A stretch of 64,000 nt of DNA from an uncultured Holdemanella sp. (GCF_934754935.1 NZ_CAKVJB010000009.1:4813-68812), one strand, 5' to 3'; shown: positions 7,488 through 14,290, counted from the stretch's first letter. Made by a program: numbers and translations. Notes: generated from the letters alone by a model not told the origin.

Positions 7488-8081
7488 TCAAAACAAAATA
7501 TCTTCCGGCTTGATTTTATCCTTTTCCGTGATGGGGCGAATTACCTTGCACGGTACGCCTGCTGCGATGACTCCCGCAGGAATATCATGCGTTACCACGC
7601 TGCCCGCGCCAATGACCGAGCCTGCGCCAATCGTCACGCCGCCGCAGACCGTAGCATTTGCACCAATCCATACATTATCCTCCAGCGTGATGGGTGCGGA
7701 AGTGCCGATGCCGTGACTGCGCTGCTCCGGGTCGATGGCGTGTCCCGCACAGACAAGGCATACACCCGGCGCGATAAAAGCACCGCTGCCAATATGCACC
7801 GGGGAAGTGTCCAGAATTACACAGTTGTAGTTGATGACCGCCAGACCGTGTGTGTGGATATTAAAGCCGTAGTCACAGTGAAAACTCGGCTCAATCCCTG
7901 TCATGGGGCTGCAAGTGCCGAATAACGCTTGAAGAATGGCGTTGCGTTTGTCCTGTTCATTGGGCGCAGTTTGGTTGTACTCCCAGCAAAGCTGCTTTGC
8001 ATGGGCTTGTGCTGCGGTGGGGGTGTTCTCGTAGCCGTTGGCATAGGCGGCAGAGTTTTTTATTATATCAAGAGGGTTCAT
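7488..8081 (-). CDS. maa: Sugar O-acetyltransferase (maltose/galactoside acetyltransferase family)
   Basis: 197 residues. An N-terminal Mac domain (SAAYANGYENTPTAAQAHAK, tri-helical) is followed by left-handed beta-helix hexapeptide repeats (VHIGSGAFIAPGVCLVCAGH; VWIGANATVCGGVTIGAGSV) and the usual end GVPCKVIRPI. The catalytic His is in the CAGHAID segment. It transfers acetyl from acetyl-CoA to a sugar hydroxyl. The ATG at 8081 has AAGGAG upstream; a longer frame begins inside promoter-like sequence. The gene is visibly richer in G+C than its surroundings, suggesting acquisition from another lineage. Confidence 0.88.
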   Translation of the reverse strand: MNPLDIIKNSAAYANGYENTPTAAQAHAKQLCWEYNQTAPNEQDKRNAILQALFGTCSPMTGIEPSFHCDYGFNIHTHGLAVINYNCVILDTSPVHIGSGAFIAPGVCLVCAGHAIDPEQRSHGIGTSAPITLEDNVWIGANATVCGGVTIGAGSVIGAGSVVTHDIPAGVIAAGVPCKVIRPITEKDKIKPEDILF

Positions 8082-8166
8082 AGAATTTTGCTCCTTGCGT
8101 TTCAAAGATATGTTTCTAGTATAGTGATATTTTTTCATAATTGTCAAGAAAAAATACTGATGTTAA

Positions 8167-8370
8167 AGAAAAGCCCGCCGAACGGATACCGAAAAGCAAT
8201 GTGTCGGGGAAAATCCCGAAAGCGGCACTGAAAAGGCGTGGACAGAAGCCGAGGAGAAAAGCCGAACCAAGCTGCGGGAAAACATCTCCGCACAGGGGAT
8301 GGTGGCTGATACATTCCATTCTGCAGTAAAGCAAAACACCGATTTTACGATTATACAAACGGGAAGATAA
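8167..8370 (+). pseudogene. G+C-rich coding remnant of unknown origin
   Basis: A 67-codon open stretch without a start codon, ending at TAA 8368-8370. Its end (LRENISAQGMVADTFHSAVK...) looks like real protein, with a sensible mix of charged and hydrophobic residues. Composition resembles the neighbouring acetyltransferase gene. Probably the 3' piece of a gene cut off during insertion. I do not recognise the family. Confidence 0.3.
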
Positions 8371-8428
8371 TCATGCCAAAAACCATCACGAAGATAATCG
8401 GAAACATAAACTCAAACAGCGTAAACAT
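8351..8428 (-). pseudogene. Truncated start of a DUF2500-like membrane protein
   Basis: A good ribosome site (AAGGGGTGAG) and ATG give a 25-residue hydrophobic peptide, MFTLFEFMFPIIFVMVFGMI..., ending at TAA. This resembles the N-terminal membrane anchor of DUF2500 proteins, whose remainder is missing. It follows the next gene by 5 bases. It could also be a genuine short membrane peptide. Confidence 0.35.
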
Positions 8429-8433
8429 ATAGC

Positions 8434-8664
8434 TCACCCCTTCTTCATCCTGCGTCGTATAATTACTCTAAGCACAAAACAGACAACAATCACGAAAAGC
8501 GAGGCAGCGATATACAATAACGCTTCTGTATACCAAGGCGCAGAATACAATTTGTATAGTTTTGGAAAGCGCTTATACTCATAAAAATCCATACCCGTTT
8601 TAATTACAATCATGTAGAAACTCGCATAGATAATATATTTTAATAAATCGTAGAGTTTATTCAT
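8434..8664 (-). CDS. Small two-helix membrane protein, unknown
   Basis: 76 residues with two hydrophobic segments (about 8-22 and 47-68), a short tyrosine-rich loop between them and a basic end RVIIRRRMKKG, which suggests both termini face the cytoplasm. GGAGGCGATGGT precedes the ATG. It appears cotranscribed with the truncated peptide that follows. No family recognised. Confidence 0.6.
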   Translation of the reverse strand: MNKLYDLLKYIIYASFYMIVIKTGMDFYEYKRFPKLYKLYSAPWYTEALLYIAASLFVIVVCFVLRVIIRRRMKKG

Positions 8665-8723
8665 ACCATCGCCTCCGCGATATACTGTTTTGTCCTTTTG
8701 GCATCGACAAACTGTAAGTTAAA

Positions 8724-9167
8724 TTATAAAAGTCTTTGCAAATACACCATATCTACCAACTGTATTCCACCCTCATAGATTGGGTGGTCGTAATTATCTG
8801 TAAAGAAATTTGATATGATATACGAACGGACAAAACCACACTTTTCATAAAATGGTATTGTCAGCGGGCTATCGCCTGTTCCCACTTGTAGAATGGCGTA
8901 TTGCTCTCTGTAATTATTAACAATAAACTCGATCAAGGCTTTTGCATAACCTTTCCCTTGATATTCTGGAACTGTCGCAATGTTCTTGATTTCGAGTATG
9001 TCATTTTTTTCATCCGTTATGACACACTCACACTTGACCCCATTATCATCAAGTACATACATCTTGCCGCTATCAAGATAACGGTCAACCATATCTTCCT
9101 GCTCATCTGCTAATAGGAGCAAATCAAGATATTGTTTTTTATTCTCTTTAACTTCAATAATTTTCAT
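8724..9167 (-). CDS. GNAT-family N-acetyltransferase
   Basis: 147 residues with the GNAT acetyl-CoA motif IATVPEYQGKGYAKALIEFI and the later IPFYEKCGF motif. Substrate unknown. The ATG at 9167 is preferred over an in-frame GTG three codons earlier because AGGTG stands 7 bases before it. The gene starts just after the GyrI-like gene and uses the repeated leader described at 9176, so the two are probably one operon. Confidence 0.85.
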   Translation of the reverse strand: MKIIEVKENKKQYLDLLLLADEQEDMVDRYLDSGKMYVLDDNGVKCECVITDEKNDILEIKNIATVPEYQGKGYAKALIEFIVNNYREQYAILQVGTGDSPLTIPFYEKCGFVRSYIISNFFTDNYDHPIYEGGIQLVDMVYLQRLL

Positions 9168-9175
9168 CAATCGCA

Positions 9176-9196
9176 CCTACAAATTCCAATTTATCT
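9176..9196 (-). repeat. Repeated leader, copy 1
   Basis: Minus strand AGATAAATTGGAATTTGTAGG, overlapping the stop of the GyrI-like gene and leading into a GNAT gene. Same family as copies at 9833, 10318, 11204, 11448 and 11937, with the consensus AGATAAAYYGGAATTTATGG followed by the ribosome site. Confidence 0.65.
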
Positions 9197-9827
9197 AAAT
9201 CTTTCTTATAGGATGTCGAATGACTGTTTTCCATTTTTCTGGTGCAACCTTTCTTGCATCCGACAAATATATTTCATGATGTAGTCTTTGACTATTCATA
9301 TCATTCACATATCCATTTTGTTTTAAATATTCATCCATAAGCGCAACTGTAGCTGGTTCATCATCAAAAGATCCTATATGCATGATTTGAACACATAAAC
9401 CTTCATCAATCGTCAAAAACTCTGCTGATGAACAATCTATTTTTTTCTTTTTAGTTGCAGTTTCAACAGCCCATTCAAAATCTTTTTCATTCACAAAATC
9501 AGGCAAACGAATGACTGAAATCCAATGAAATGAATCTTTATCTGCATAGTTTACACCATCTATATCATCCTGCCACCAGAATCCTTCTAGTGGTGGAACT
9601 ACATATTCAAAAAATCCTTCAATTTTATAATCTGTTTTGTAACTCATTCTCAAAGTATAAGCAATCGCATATAATACACCAATCGCCTGCTGATATGCTC
9701 CACCTTCTTCATTTGGATTGCCCTCACCTCTGACCGCAATGTAATTTGCTTCAGGAACATTTACAATCACAGGTTTATTTTTAGGCATATAAAATTCTTT
9801 ATATTCTTTCTTAAAATCAAAAGCCAT
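9195..9827 (-). CDS. GyrI-like small-molecule-binding protein
   Basis: 210 residues matching the GyrI-like/AraC effector-binding fold (PF06445 type): ANYIAVRGEGNPNEEGGAYQ, YKIEGFFEYVVPPLEGFWWQ, and a C-terminal HEIYLSDARKVAPEKW. These stand-alone proteins bind hydrophobic or cationic small molecules and some have hydrolase activity. AAGGAG lies 5 bases before the ATG. It is followed directly by a GNAT gene; a fragment of a second GyrI-like gene end precedes another GNAT at 11960, so this pair seems to be a duplicated unit. Confidence 0.82.
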   Translation of the reverse strand: MAFDFKKEYKEFYMPKNKPVIVNVPEANYIAVRGEGNPNEEGGAYQQAIGVLYAIAYTLRMSYKTDYKIEGFFEYVVPPLEGFWWQDDIDGVNYADKDSFHWISVIRLPDFVNEKDFEWAVETATKKKKIDCSSAEFLTIDEGLCVQIMHIGSFDDEPATVALMDEYLKQNGYVNDMNSQRLHHEIYLSDARKVAPEKWKTVIRHPIRKI

Positions 9828-9832
9828 AATTA

Positions 9833-9854
9833 CTCCTTAAATTTGGTTTTATCT
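9833..9854 (-). repeat. Repeated leader, divergent copy 2
   Basis: Minus strand AGATAAAACCAAATTTAAGG in front of the GyrI-like gene. It keeps the AGATAAA...AATTTA...GGAG frame of the other leaders but has drifted in the middle. Confidence 0.4.
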
Positions 9855-9971
9855 ATTTTTTAAAGTATACCATTAAATATGAAAACTATACAAAAAGACT
9901 GATCTCTCAGCCTTTCATTTATAAATACGCTTTGTCTTAATCTATACGATCATAAACTATAATTTATTCAC

Positions 9972-10311
9972 TTATTTGTATTTCTTCTTAAGATTAATAC
10001 TCAATATTATTGCAACAACTGATGAAATAATTAATCCTGCAACTAATGAAGATATCCAAAGATTATTTTCATTAAAAAGAAGAATAACGGAAATATCCAT
10101 AGATATTATGAAAAGTACAAAGAAAAGATTTAAAATTTTAGTATCTTCTTTCCAATAATTTTCTTTATCACTAGTGTTTAAACTATTGTAAAATTCAAAC
10201 CCATTGTCTAGTTCTTTACCAACTTTAGTGCTTCTTATTTTGTTTGTTGCATACCAAATAAGTAGGTATATCATGTTTAAAAAAAACAAAAATCATAGTA
10301 TTCTTTGTCAT
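9972..10311 (-). pseudogene. Small membrane protein, apparently frameshifted near its start
   Basis: A GGAGG ribosome site and ATG (10311) begin MTKNTMIFVFF, but the reading frame with the good protein (MIYLLIWYATNKIRSTKVGK..., then two membrane segments and a basic end LKKKYK) is shifted by one base. The break falls in a run of eight T and three A on the minus strand, so one extra base is the simplest explanation. Intact, the product would be about 112 residues with three membrane helices. Otherwise translation would need an internal start without a ribosome site. Family unknown. Confidence 0.5.
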
Positions 10312-10317
10312 GTTTGT

Positions 10318-10339
10318 TCCTCCATAAATTCCGATTTAT
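10318..10339 (-). repeat. Repeated leader, copy 3
   Basis: Minus strand ATAAATCGGAATTTATGGAG leading into the ATG at 10311. The GGAG is the ribosome site. Confidence 0.65.
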
Positions 10340-10449
10340 ATTTCTGAATAAAGTATATATGAATAATCAGCGGATTGAAACTTCCTGCCAGTAAATTCTT
10401 ATGTTCAATGTGCAATCAGCATACACCCTGTTTGGTCGTCAAGAAACAC

Positions 10450-10500
10450 AAAAAATCCGTAAGCTTTCTTCCGGGATTAGAAAGTTAACGGATTTTTTTT
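10450..10500. terminator. Bidirectional terminator
   Basis: AAAAAATCCGT-AAGCTTTCT pairs with AGAAAGTT-AACGGATTTTTT around a short loop, with T-tracts in both directions. It ends the minus-strand unit containing the PD-(D/E)XK gene. Confidence 0.75.
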
Positions 10501-10527
10501 TATATATAGTGCGATAAACTTGAATTT

Positions 10528-11196
10528 TCACATCGGTGTAATAAAATTTTTTAACTCTTCTTTTAGTCTAATAAACTCATCTTCATCTTCTTGAAAAATT
10601 ATATCATCTATAATAGGTTTTCCACCTTTTGTTCTTGCAAGAATACGTCTGTTATTTTTTGAAACAGAATATCTATATTTTAACTCACCTAAACATATTG
10701 GTTTAATAATAGGTTCCAACCCACGTTCTTTATTATAAAAAACCCATGTTACACCATCTGTAAGAATAACCTTTGCATTATTCTTTGCTTTTAAATGTCG
10801 TTTAATTTCAGTTAAACACTTATATTCCGAAGGGTCAAATCCTGTTATATAATCCAGTATAGGTGATTTAATTTCTACAACTCCTCTATAATTAACTTGA
10901 ACTTCCAAATTGTTCCAGTGCCATTCATCAGTTATGCATAAATCAGGTGTAGCAGGAAGAAGTTTTATTATCTCATTGTTAGTTTTTTCATCTTTATACT
11001 TCTTTTCATATGTTCCACAATATTGTTCATATTGGTGTATTTCAGAATTAATCTTAATATCCACTGGTTCTATATCCAAATCACCAAAAACTGATTGCAA
11101 AAAAGGTCGAATAACATTGTCTTGATAAGCCCGCTCTCTGCTGTCTAAAGTTTTTATTTGTCTCTTCATTAATTTAATATAGTTTATATATTCCAT
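10528..11196 (-). CDS. Orphan PD-(D/E)XK nuclease-like protein
   Basis: 222 residues from MEYINYIKLMKRQIKTLDSR. The segment ATPDLCITDEWH followed about 20 residues later by GVVEIKSPILD has the spacing and hydrophobic setting of a PD-(D/E)XK nuclease core, as in restriction enzymes and HsdR N-domains. The rest is not recognised. I chose ATG 11196, with GGAG 8 bases upstream in a repeated leader, over an in-frame start 20 codons earlier. A small membrane-protein gene precedes it. No methylase is adjacent, so it could be a defence nuclease or a degenerate restriction subunit. Confidence 0.6.
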   Translation of the reverse strand: MEYINYIKLMKRQIKTLDSRERAYQDNVIRPFLQSVFGDLDIEPVDIKINSEIHQYEQYCGTYEKKYKDEKTNNEIIKLLPATPDLCITDEWHWNNLEVQVNYRGVVEIKSPILDYITGFDPSEYKCLTEIKRHLKAKNNAKVILTDGVTWVFYNKERGLEPIIKPICLGELKYRYSVSKNNRRILARTKGGKPIIDDIIFQEDEDEFIRLKEELKNFITPM

Positions 11197-11203
11197 TTTT
11201 TCT

Positions 11204-11223
11204 TCTCCAAATTCCGATTTTCT
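11204..11223 (-). repeat. Repeated leader, degenerate copy 4
   Basis: Minus strand AGAAAATCGGAATTTGGAG before the PD-(D/E)XK gene. GGAG is its ribosome site. Confidence 0.55.
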
Positions 11224-11252
11224 CAATTCTCCAAACTTGAATTTGCACTTCC

Positions 11253-11443
11253 TCACTCGTCTTCTTTTTTATTGTTTCTACTAATATTCGAGCTTAACGA
11301 TAAAATTCCAGAGCATAAAAATAATACCCACATTATAATATTTTCTTGATTTATCGCACTATAAATCAAGAAAATATTATGCTTAATATAATCTGTACAA
11401 TTGAACAAATCACTCCTATTTTTTGTGTCTTTTTATCCATCAT
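11253..11443 (-). pseudogene. Small two-helix membrane protein, frame broken at a perfect hairpin
   Basis: GGAGAAGAC and two ATGs begin MMDKKTQKIGVICSIVQIIL, which stops at TGA (11366-11368). In the next frame a second hydrophobic stretch continues (IYSAINQENIIMWVLFLCSG, then SNISRNNKKEDE) to TGA 11253-11255. One missing T in a T-run would join them into a 63-residue protein with two membrane helices. The break lies at the edge of a 20-bp perfect inverted repeat. Alternatively the first 25 residues are a complete peptide. It precedes the PD-(D/E)XK gene and may belong with it. Confidence 0.45.
11335..11380. repeat. Perfect 20-bp inverted repeat with 6-base loop
   Basis: Arms 11335-11354 and 11361-11380 (ATAATATTTTCTTGATTTAT and its exact complement) flank the loop CGCACT. 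There is no T-tract, so it is not a standard terminator. On the minus strand the loop region TATAGTGCGATAAA recurs in opposite orientation at 10505-10518. Confidence 0.8.
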
Positions 11444-11447
11444 TGTC

Positions 11448-11471
11448 TTCTCCATAAATTCCGATTTATCT
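11448..11471 (-). repeat. Repeated leader, copy 5
   Basis: Minus strand AGATAAATCGGAATTTATGG then AGAAGACA and ATG of the small membrane-protein gene. It lies directly after the stop of a GNAT gene. Confidence 0.65.
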
Positions 11472-11486
11472 ATTGCATTACGTTAA

Positions 11487-11927
11487 TTACTCTACAGTGA
11501 AAGGTGTCCATTCAATGTGGTCATATTCCATCACATCATTCGCTTTTTTCATTCCTAATTTTTCGTAAAATGCAATGGCATTTTCATTCGCAACCAAATA
11601 TACCGCAATATCCTTTTTACCGCCTGCTAAAGAATGTGCTGTCTTAATCAATTCCGTACCGATTCCATGGTGTAAATAGTCTCTGTCCACACCTAAATCA
11701 GTTATATAAAGCCAATAGGCATAGTCAGTCAATCCAAATAAGACGCCAACAATTTGATTATCCTTGTTTCTTGCAACAAGACTGATTGATACATGATCAA
11801 CTAGCTTTGCTATTCTTTCTTCGAACCGTTCCTTCGGATACTGTGATCCTAGATCCGTGCGCTTTAAAAATTCAATATATTCAATTGAGGATATTCTCTC
11901 TTCCTTAATCTGTATGTCTTTGTACAT
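11487..11927 (-). CDS. GNAT-family N-acetyltransferase
   Basis: 146 residues from MYKDIQIKEERISSIEYIEF. The acetyl-CoA motif is LGVDRDYLHHGIGTELIKTA and the C-terminal motif NENAIAFYEKLGM. I chose ATG 11927, with GGAGG 8 bases upstream inside the repeated leader; the longer frame would start within the ribosome site. Substrate unknown. A remnant of a GyrI-like gene end precedes it, as an intact GyrI-like gene precedes the GNAT at 8724. Confidence 0.82.
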   Translation of the reverse strand: MYKDIQIKEERISSIEYIEFLKRTDLGSQYPKERFEERIAKLVDHVSISLVARNKDNQIVGVLFGLTDYAYWLYITDLGVDRDYLHHGIGTELIKTAHSLAGGKKDIAVYLVANENAIAFYEKLGMKKANDVMEYDHIEWTPFTVE

Positions 11928-11936
11928 AAGTGTTTC

Positions 11937-11959
11937 CTCCATAAATTCCAGTTTATCTA
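11937..11959 (-). repeat. Repeated leader, copy 6
   Basis: Minus strand AGATAAACTGGAATTTATGG, followed by the ribosome site of the GNAT gene. Confidence 0.65.
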
Positions 11960-11991
11960 ATTTTTTCGTATAGGATATCTACTAACCTCTC
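11957..11991 (-). pseudogene. 3' remnant of a GyrI-like gene
   Basis: The minus strand encodes GEVSRYPIRKN then TAG, matching the end RHPIRKI of the intact GyrI-like gene. The DNA match continues across the stop into the leader. Only about ten codons remain before a stop in the same frame. Confidence 0.5.
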
Positions 11992-12110
11992 CTCAGAACA
12001 AGAAAAGTGATTATTTTAAACATTATTCATTCTAAGTCTAGGCATGATATCAAAATCGAACTTTTTCTACATATATTTATACATTTATAATACGCATTAT
12101 ACAATACAAA

Positions 12111-12156
12111 AAGTGGCTTTCATCTCCATTACAAGCTATGTAGATAAAAGCCACTT
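12111..12156. terminator. Terminator-like hairpin
   Basis: AAGTGGCTTT pairs with AAAGCCACTT around a 26-base loop, with A/T-rich flanks. Between 11992 and 12332 this, an A/T-rich stretch and the SIR2 remnant are all that I can see. Confidence 0.4.
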
Positions 12157-12170
12157 AATATAACAAATCA

Positions 12171-12279
12171 TTAGAAAGCAACCGTCAATGCACCGGTTCC
12201 CACTCCAATTATGATACAGTCTGCATTTCTTATATATTCTATTACCCTTTCAATTTGATCTTCATATACATCTTTTTAG
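12171..12279 (-). pseudogene. N-terminal remnant of a SIR2-family protein
   Basis: The minus strand reads YEDQIERVIEYIRNAD then CIIIGVGTGALTVAF and stop. The glycine-rich segment resembles the NAD-binding start (GAGAGLSTAAG) of sirtuin-type deacetylases, but essential residues are changed and the rest of the gene is missing. Confidence 0.45.
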
Positions 12280-12332
12280 AGTACTGCAAAAATTTTTTCC
12301 AATCAACATACCCATTTTCTTAAAGATTATAA

Positions 12333-12941
12333 TTAATTTCTTTTCTCAATACACTGTCTTGGACAAATTTCTGCACATCTTCCACAATGAAGGCAATGAT
12401 TTTGATTGATTGATACTGGAACAGAAGATATATCTATGCACTTTTGTGGACATACAGAGTAACACAGTTTGCATCCAATACATTCCTTTCCAACATAATA
12501 TCCTGTCTGAACAACTTCTGCTTTACCGATTGTTATAGTATCCCTCACAATATTTGATGGATTACTGATATCAAAATACTCTCCCTGCGCCTCATATAGC
12601 TGAAACACCTCAATTGCATCTTTCGTATCTCCTGGATAGATTTTCTTCATATATGGATTTTTTTCAAACATAATATCAAGATTCTTTTTTTTGATGTTCT
12701 TTATTTTTCCACGTAGAGAAACTGCAATTTTGTCTTTTGTCGCAGATATTGCCACATACTGCTGTTCCATTAACTGCTCATAAAACGCTTTTCCCTTTGC
12801 GGTAAGAAAATACACACCTTCTTCATCATAATACATCATATCTATGATTCTTGTCTGAGGATGTCCATCTGAACCTATAGTAGCAACTGTAGTTGAATGA
12901 ATTTCATTCACCAGAATATTAAGATAATCCATTTTTGTCAT
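12333..12941 (-). CDS. FMN-binding split-barrel protein fused to a 2[4Fe-4S] ferredoxin domain
   Basis: 202 residues. The first 130 are a pyridoxamine-phosphate-oxidase-like FMN barrel (TTVATIGSDGHPQTRIIDMM, YFLTAKGKAFYEQL). The C-terminal 55 carry two ferredoxin clusters, CIGCKLCYSVCPQKC and CLHCGRCAEICPRQC. It should move electrons between FMN and iron-sulfur centres; substrate unknown. ATG 12941 overlaps the ribU stop as ATGA and GGAGAG lies 8 bases upstream. Cotranscription with ribU under an FMN riboswitch fits its cofactor. Confidence 0.85.
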   Translation of the reverse strand: MTKMDYLNILVNEIHSTTVATIGSDGHPQTRIIDMMYYDEEGVYFLTAKGKAFYEQLMEQQYVAISATKDKIAVSLRGKIKNIKKKNLDIMFEKNPYMKKIYPGDTKDAIEVFQLYEAQGEYFDISNPSNIVRDTITIGKAEVVQTGYYVGKECIGCKLCYSVCPQKCIDISSVPVSINQNHCLHCGRCAEICPRQCIEKRN

Positions 12942-13561
12942 TTCACAGTCTCTCCTTTCAGTATCCACGTAAGTTTTTTATATATCAACATGGCAATTGC
13001 TCCAATTATTAATCCTTTTAAAATATTAAATGGCAATGCATTGAATAGCACAACGTCTAGCTTGGTCTTGATAAAAGGCACAAACTCACCAAACGATGCA
13101 ATCAACTGTTCCAATGGCATAAACATTTCAAACAGCGGCAAAAGAATAAAATAATTTACAATTGCTGCTACTATTCCCATAACAACACTTGATATGACAC
13201 ATGCCCACATTGCCATTTTCTTAGTCTTTTTATATTTGTATACAAAACCGGCAGTCAACACATAGGATGCCCCCATCAAGAAATTGGCAAGTTCACCAAT
13301 TCCTCCTGTTGATGTTGATACAAGTTGTAATATATTTTTTATCAGTTCAATCATCACACCGATCATCGGTCCAAACGCAAATGATCCAATCAATGCAGGT
13401 AAATCAGACAATTCCATTCGTGCAAACGATGGACTCAAAGGAACCGGAAACTCCAAAAATGCCAACACATATGACATAGCTGCTAATAGAGCAGTCATTG
13501 TTATTGTCCTTGCAGAAATCAGATTTCCTCTTTTTATATTAGTTGTTGTATTGTTACTCAT
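12938..13561 (-). CDS. ribU: Riboflavin-specific ECF transporter S component
   Basis: 207 residues with five to six membrane helices. The start ARTITMTALLAAMSYVLAFL and the LSPSFARMELSDLPALIGSF segment match the RibU group of ECF substrate-binding subunits, which use a shared energizing EcfA/A'/T module not seen in this window. AAAGGAG lies before the ATG. The preceding FMN riboswitch with its own terminator sets the substrate as riboflavin/FMN. Expression should fall when FMN is plentiful. Confidence 0.88.
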   Translation of the reverse strand: MSNNTTTNIKRGNLISARTITMTALLAAMSYVLAFLEFPVPLSPSFARMELSDLPALIGSFAFGPMIGVMIELIKNILQLVSTSTGGIGELANFLMGASYVLTAGFVYKYKKTKKMAMWACVISSVVMGIVAAIVNYFILLPLFEMFMPLEQLIASFGEFVPFIKTKLDVVLFNALPFNILKGLIIGAIAMLIYKKLTWILKGETVK

Positions 13562-13592
13562 AAATCTCCTTTTTGTACGATATGCATGAATT

Positions 13593-13625
13593 TAAAACAA
13601 CCCGCAGGACGGGATTTCCTGCGGG
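13593..13625 (-). terminator. Riboswitch terminator
   Basis: On the minus strand CCCGCAGGA/TCCTGCGGG hairpin followed by TTGTTTT, between aptamer and ribU. It is the expression platform. Confidence 0.85.
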
Positions 13626-13640
13626 ACTTGCTTTATCATA

Positions 13641-13745
13641 TCTTCTCTCATCCGGACTTTACCGTCGGTTATGGAATTACACCATATCAGCTTTTGCTTG
13701 CAGACTATACTGCCGGTCAGGAATTACACCTTGCCCGAAGACTGT
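13641..13745 (-). ncRNA. FMN riboswitch (RFN element)
   Basis: The minus strand begins TCTTCGGGCAAGGTGTAATT and shows CTGACCGGCAGTATAGTCTG, CCGACGGTAAAGTC and GGATGAGAGAAGA, the conserved landmarks of the six-stem FMN aptamer. First and last segments pair (TCTTC/GAAGA). It controls ribU and the FMN/ferredoxin protein. Confidence 0.95.
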
Positions 13746-13758
13746 AATTTATCTGTTA

Positions 13759-14154
13759 TTAGAATTCATATGGTGGATTTCCAGAGAAATCAGCGATTAC
13801 ACCATGAGGATCTTCAAGATAGAACACCTCAAAAATAGGATTATCCGCTGTCTGGTACTGTCCCTTAACAATAGGGTTATTCATACATCCTTCCTTTACG
13901 CTCATGTTGTTCTCAAATACGGCTTTACCATGAAGACGAATCCAAGCGTATTCAGGTGAAGATACTGATACTTCTACATCAGGATTTTCCTGCATATCTT
14001 TATATACGTCCTTTGTGTTGTTGGTACAGAACCAAAGCTTTCCATCTTGTTCAAAGCAGAACATGAATGGACGACATTTTGCCTTACCATCTGTTCCAAC
14101 TGTGGCTAAATACTGAACTGGATTTTTCTGTAAAAATTCTACTACTTTTTGCAT
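13759..14154 (-). CDS. Pyridoxamine 5'-phosphate oxidase-like FMN-binding protein
   Basis: 131 residues, single split-barrel domain: QYLATVGTDGKAKCRPFMFC, KLWFCTNNTKDVYKDMQENP, and EYAWIRLHGKAVFE. Proteins of this kind bind FMN or F420 and reduce small molecules; the exact substrate is unknown. TAGGAGG precedes the ATG. Its promoter carries two palindromes also found upstream of the next gene, an Rrf2 regulator, so it is very likely its target. The FMN riboswitch follows immediately, though ribU is a separate unit. Confidence 0.85.
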   Translation of the reverse strand: MQKVVEFLQKNPVQYLATVGTDGKAKCRPFMFCFEQDGKLWFCTNNTKDVYKDMQENPDVEVSVSSPEYAWIRLHGKAVFENNMSVKEGCMNNPIVKGQYQTADNPIFEVFYLEDPHGVIADFSGNPPYEF

Positions 14155-14175
14155 TTTAAATTACCTCCTATATTC

Positions 14176-14198
14176 GATGTAACATTTTTGGTTACATC
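14176..14198. promoter_or_regulatory. Rrf2-type operator 1
   Basis: GATGTAAC-N7-GTTACATC, perfect 8-bp arms, in the promoter of the FMN protein gene. Confidence 0.65.
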
Positions 14199-14224
14199 TT
14201 ACAGTCACACTATAGCATTCCTTC

Positions 14225-14247
14225 GTTGTAATGTCAATGGTTACATC
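14225..14247. promoter_or_regulatory. Rrf2-type operator 2
   Basis: GTTGTAA-N8-GTTACATC, an imperfect copy of operator 1, 49 bases further upstream of the same gene. Confidence 0.5.
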
Positions 14248-14290
14248 TTACTTTTTAACTATTTTTCAACAGCTACAAATTAATTATGCA

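Noticed and set aside
7414..7925. Plus-strand frames of 100 and 159 codons
   Set aside because: They are antisense to the hexapeptide-repeat acetyltransferase, whose regular codon pattern in G+C-rich DNA produces long antisense frames.
8116..8358. 80-codon minus-strand frame
   Set aside because: No ribosome site and weak protein character; the opposite-strand remnant ending at 8370 looks more like former coding sequence.
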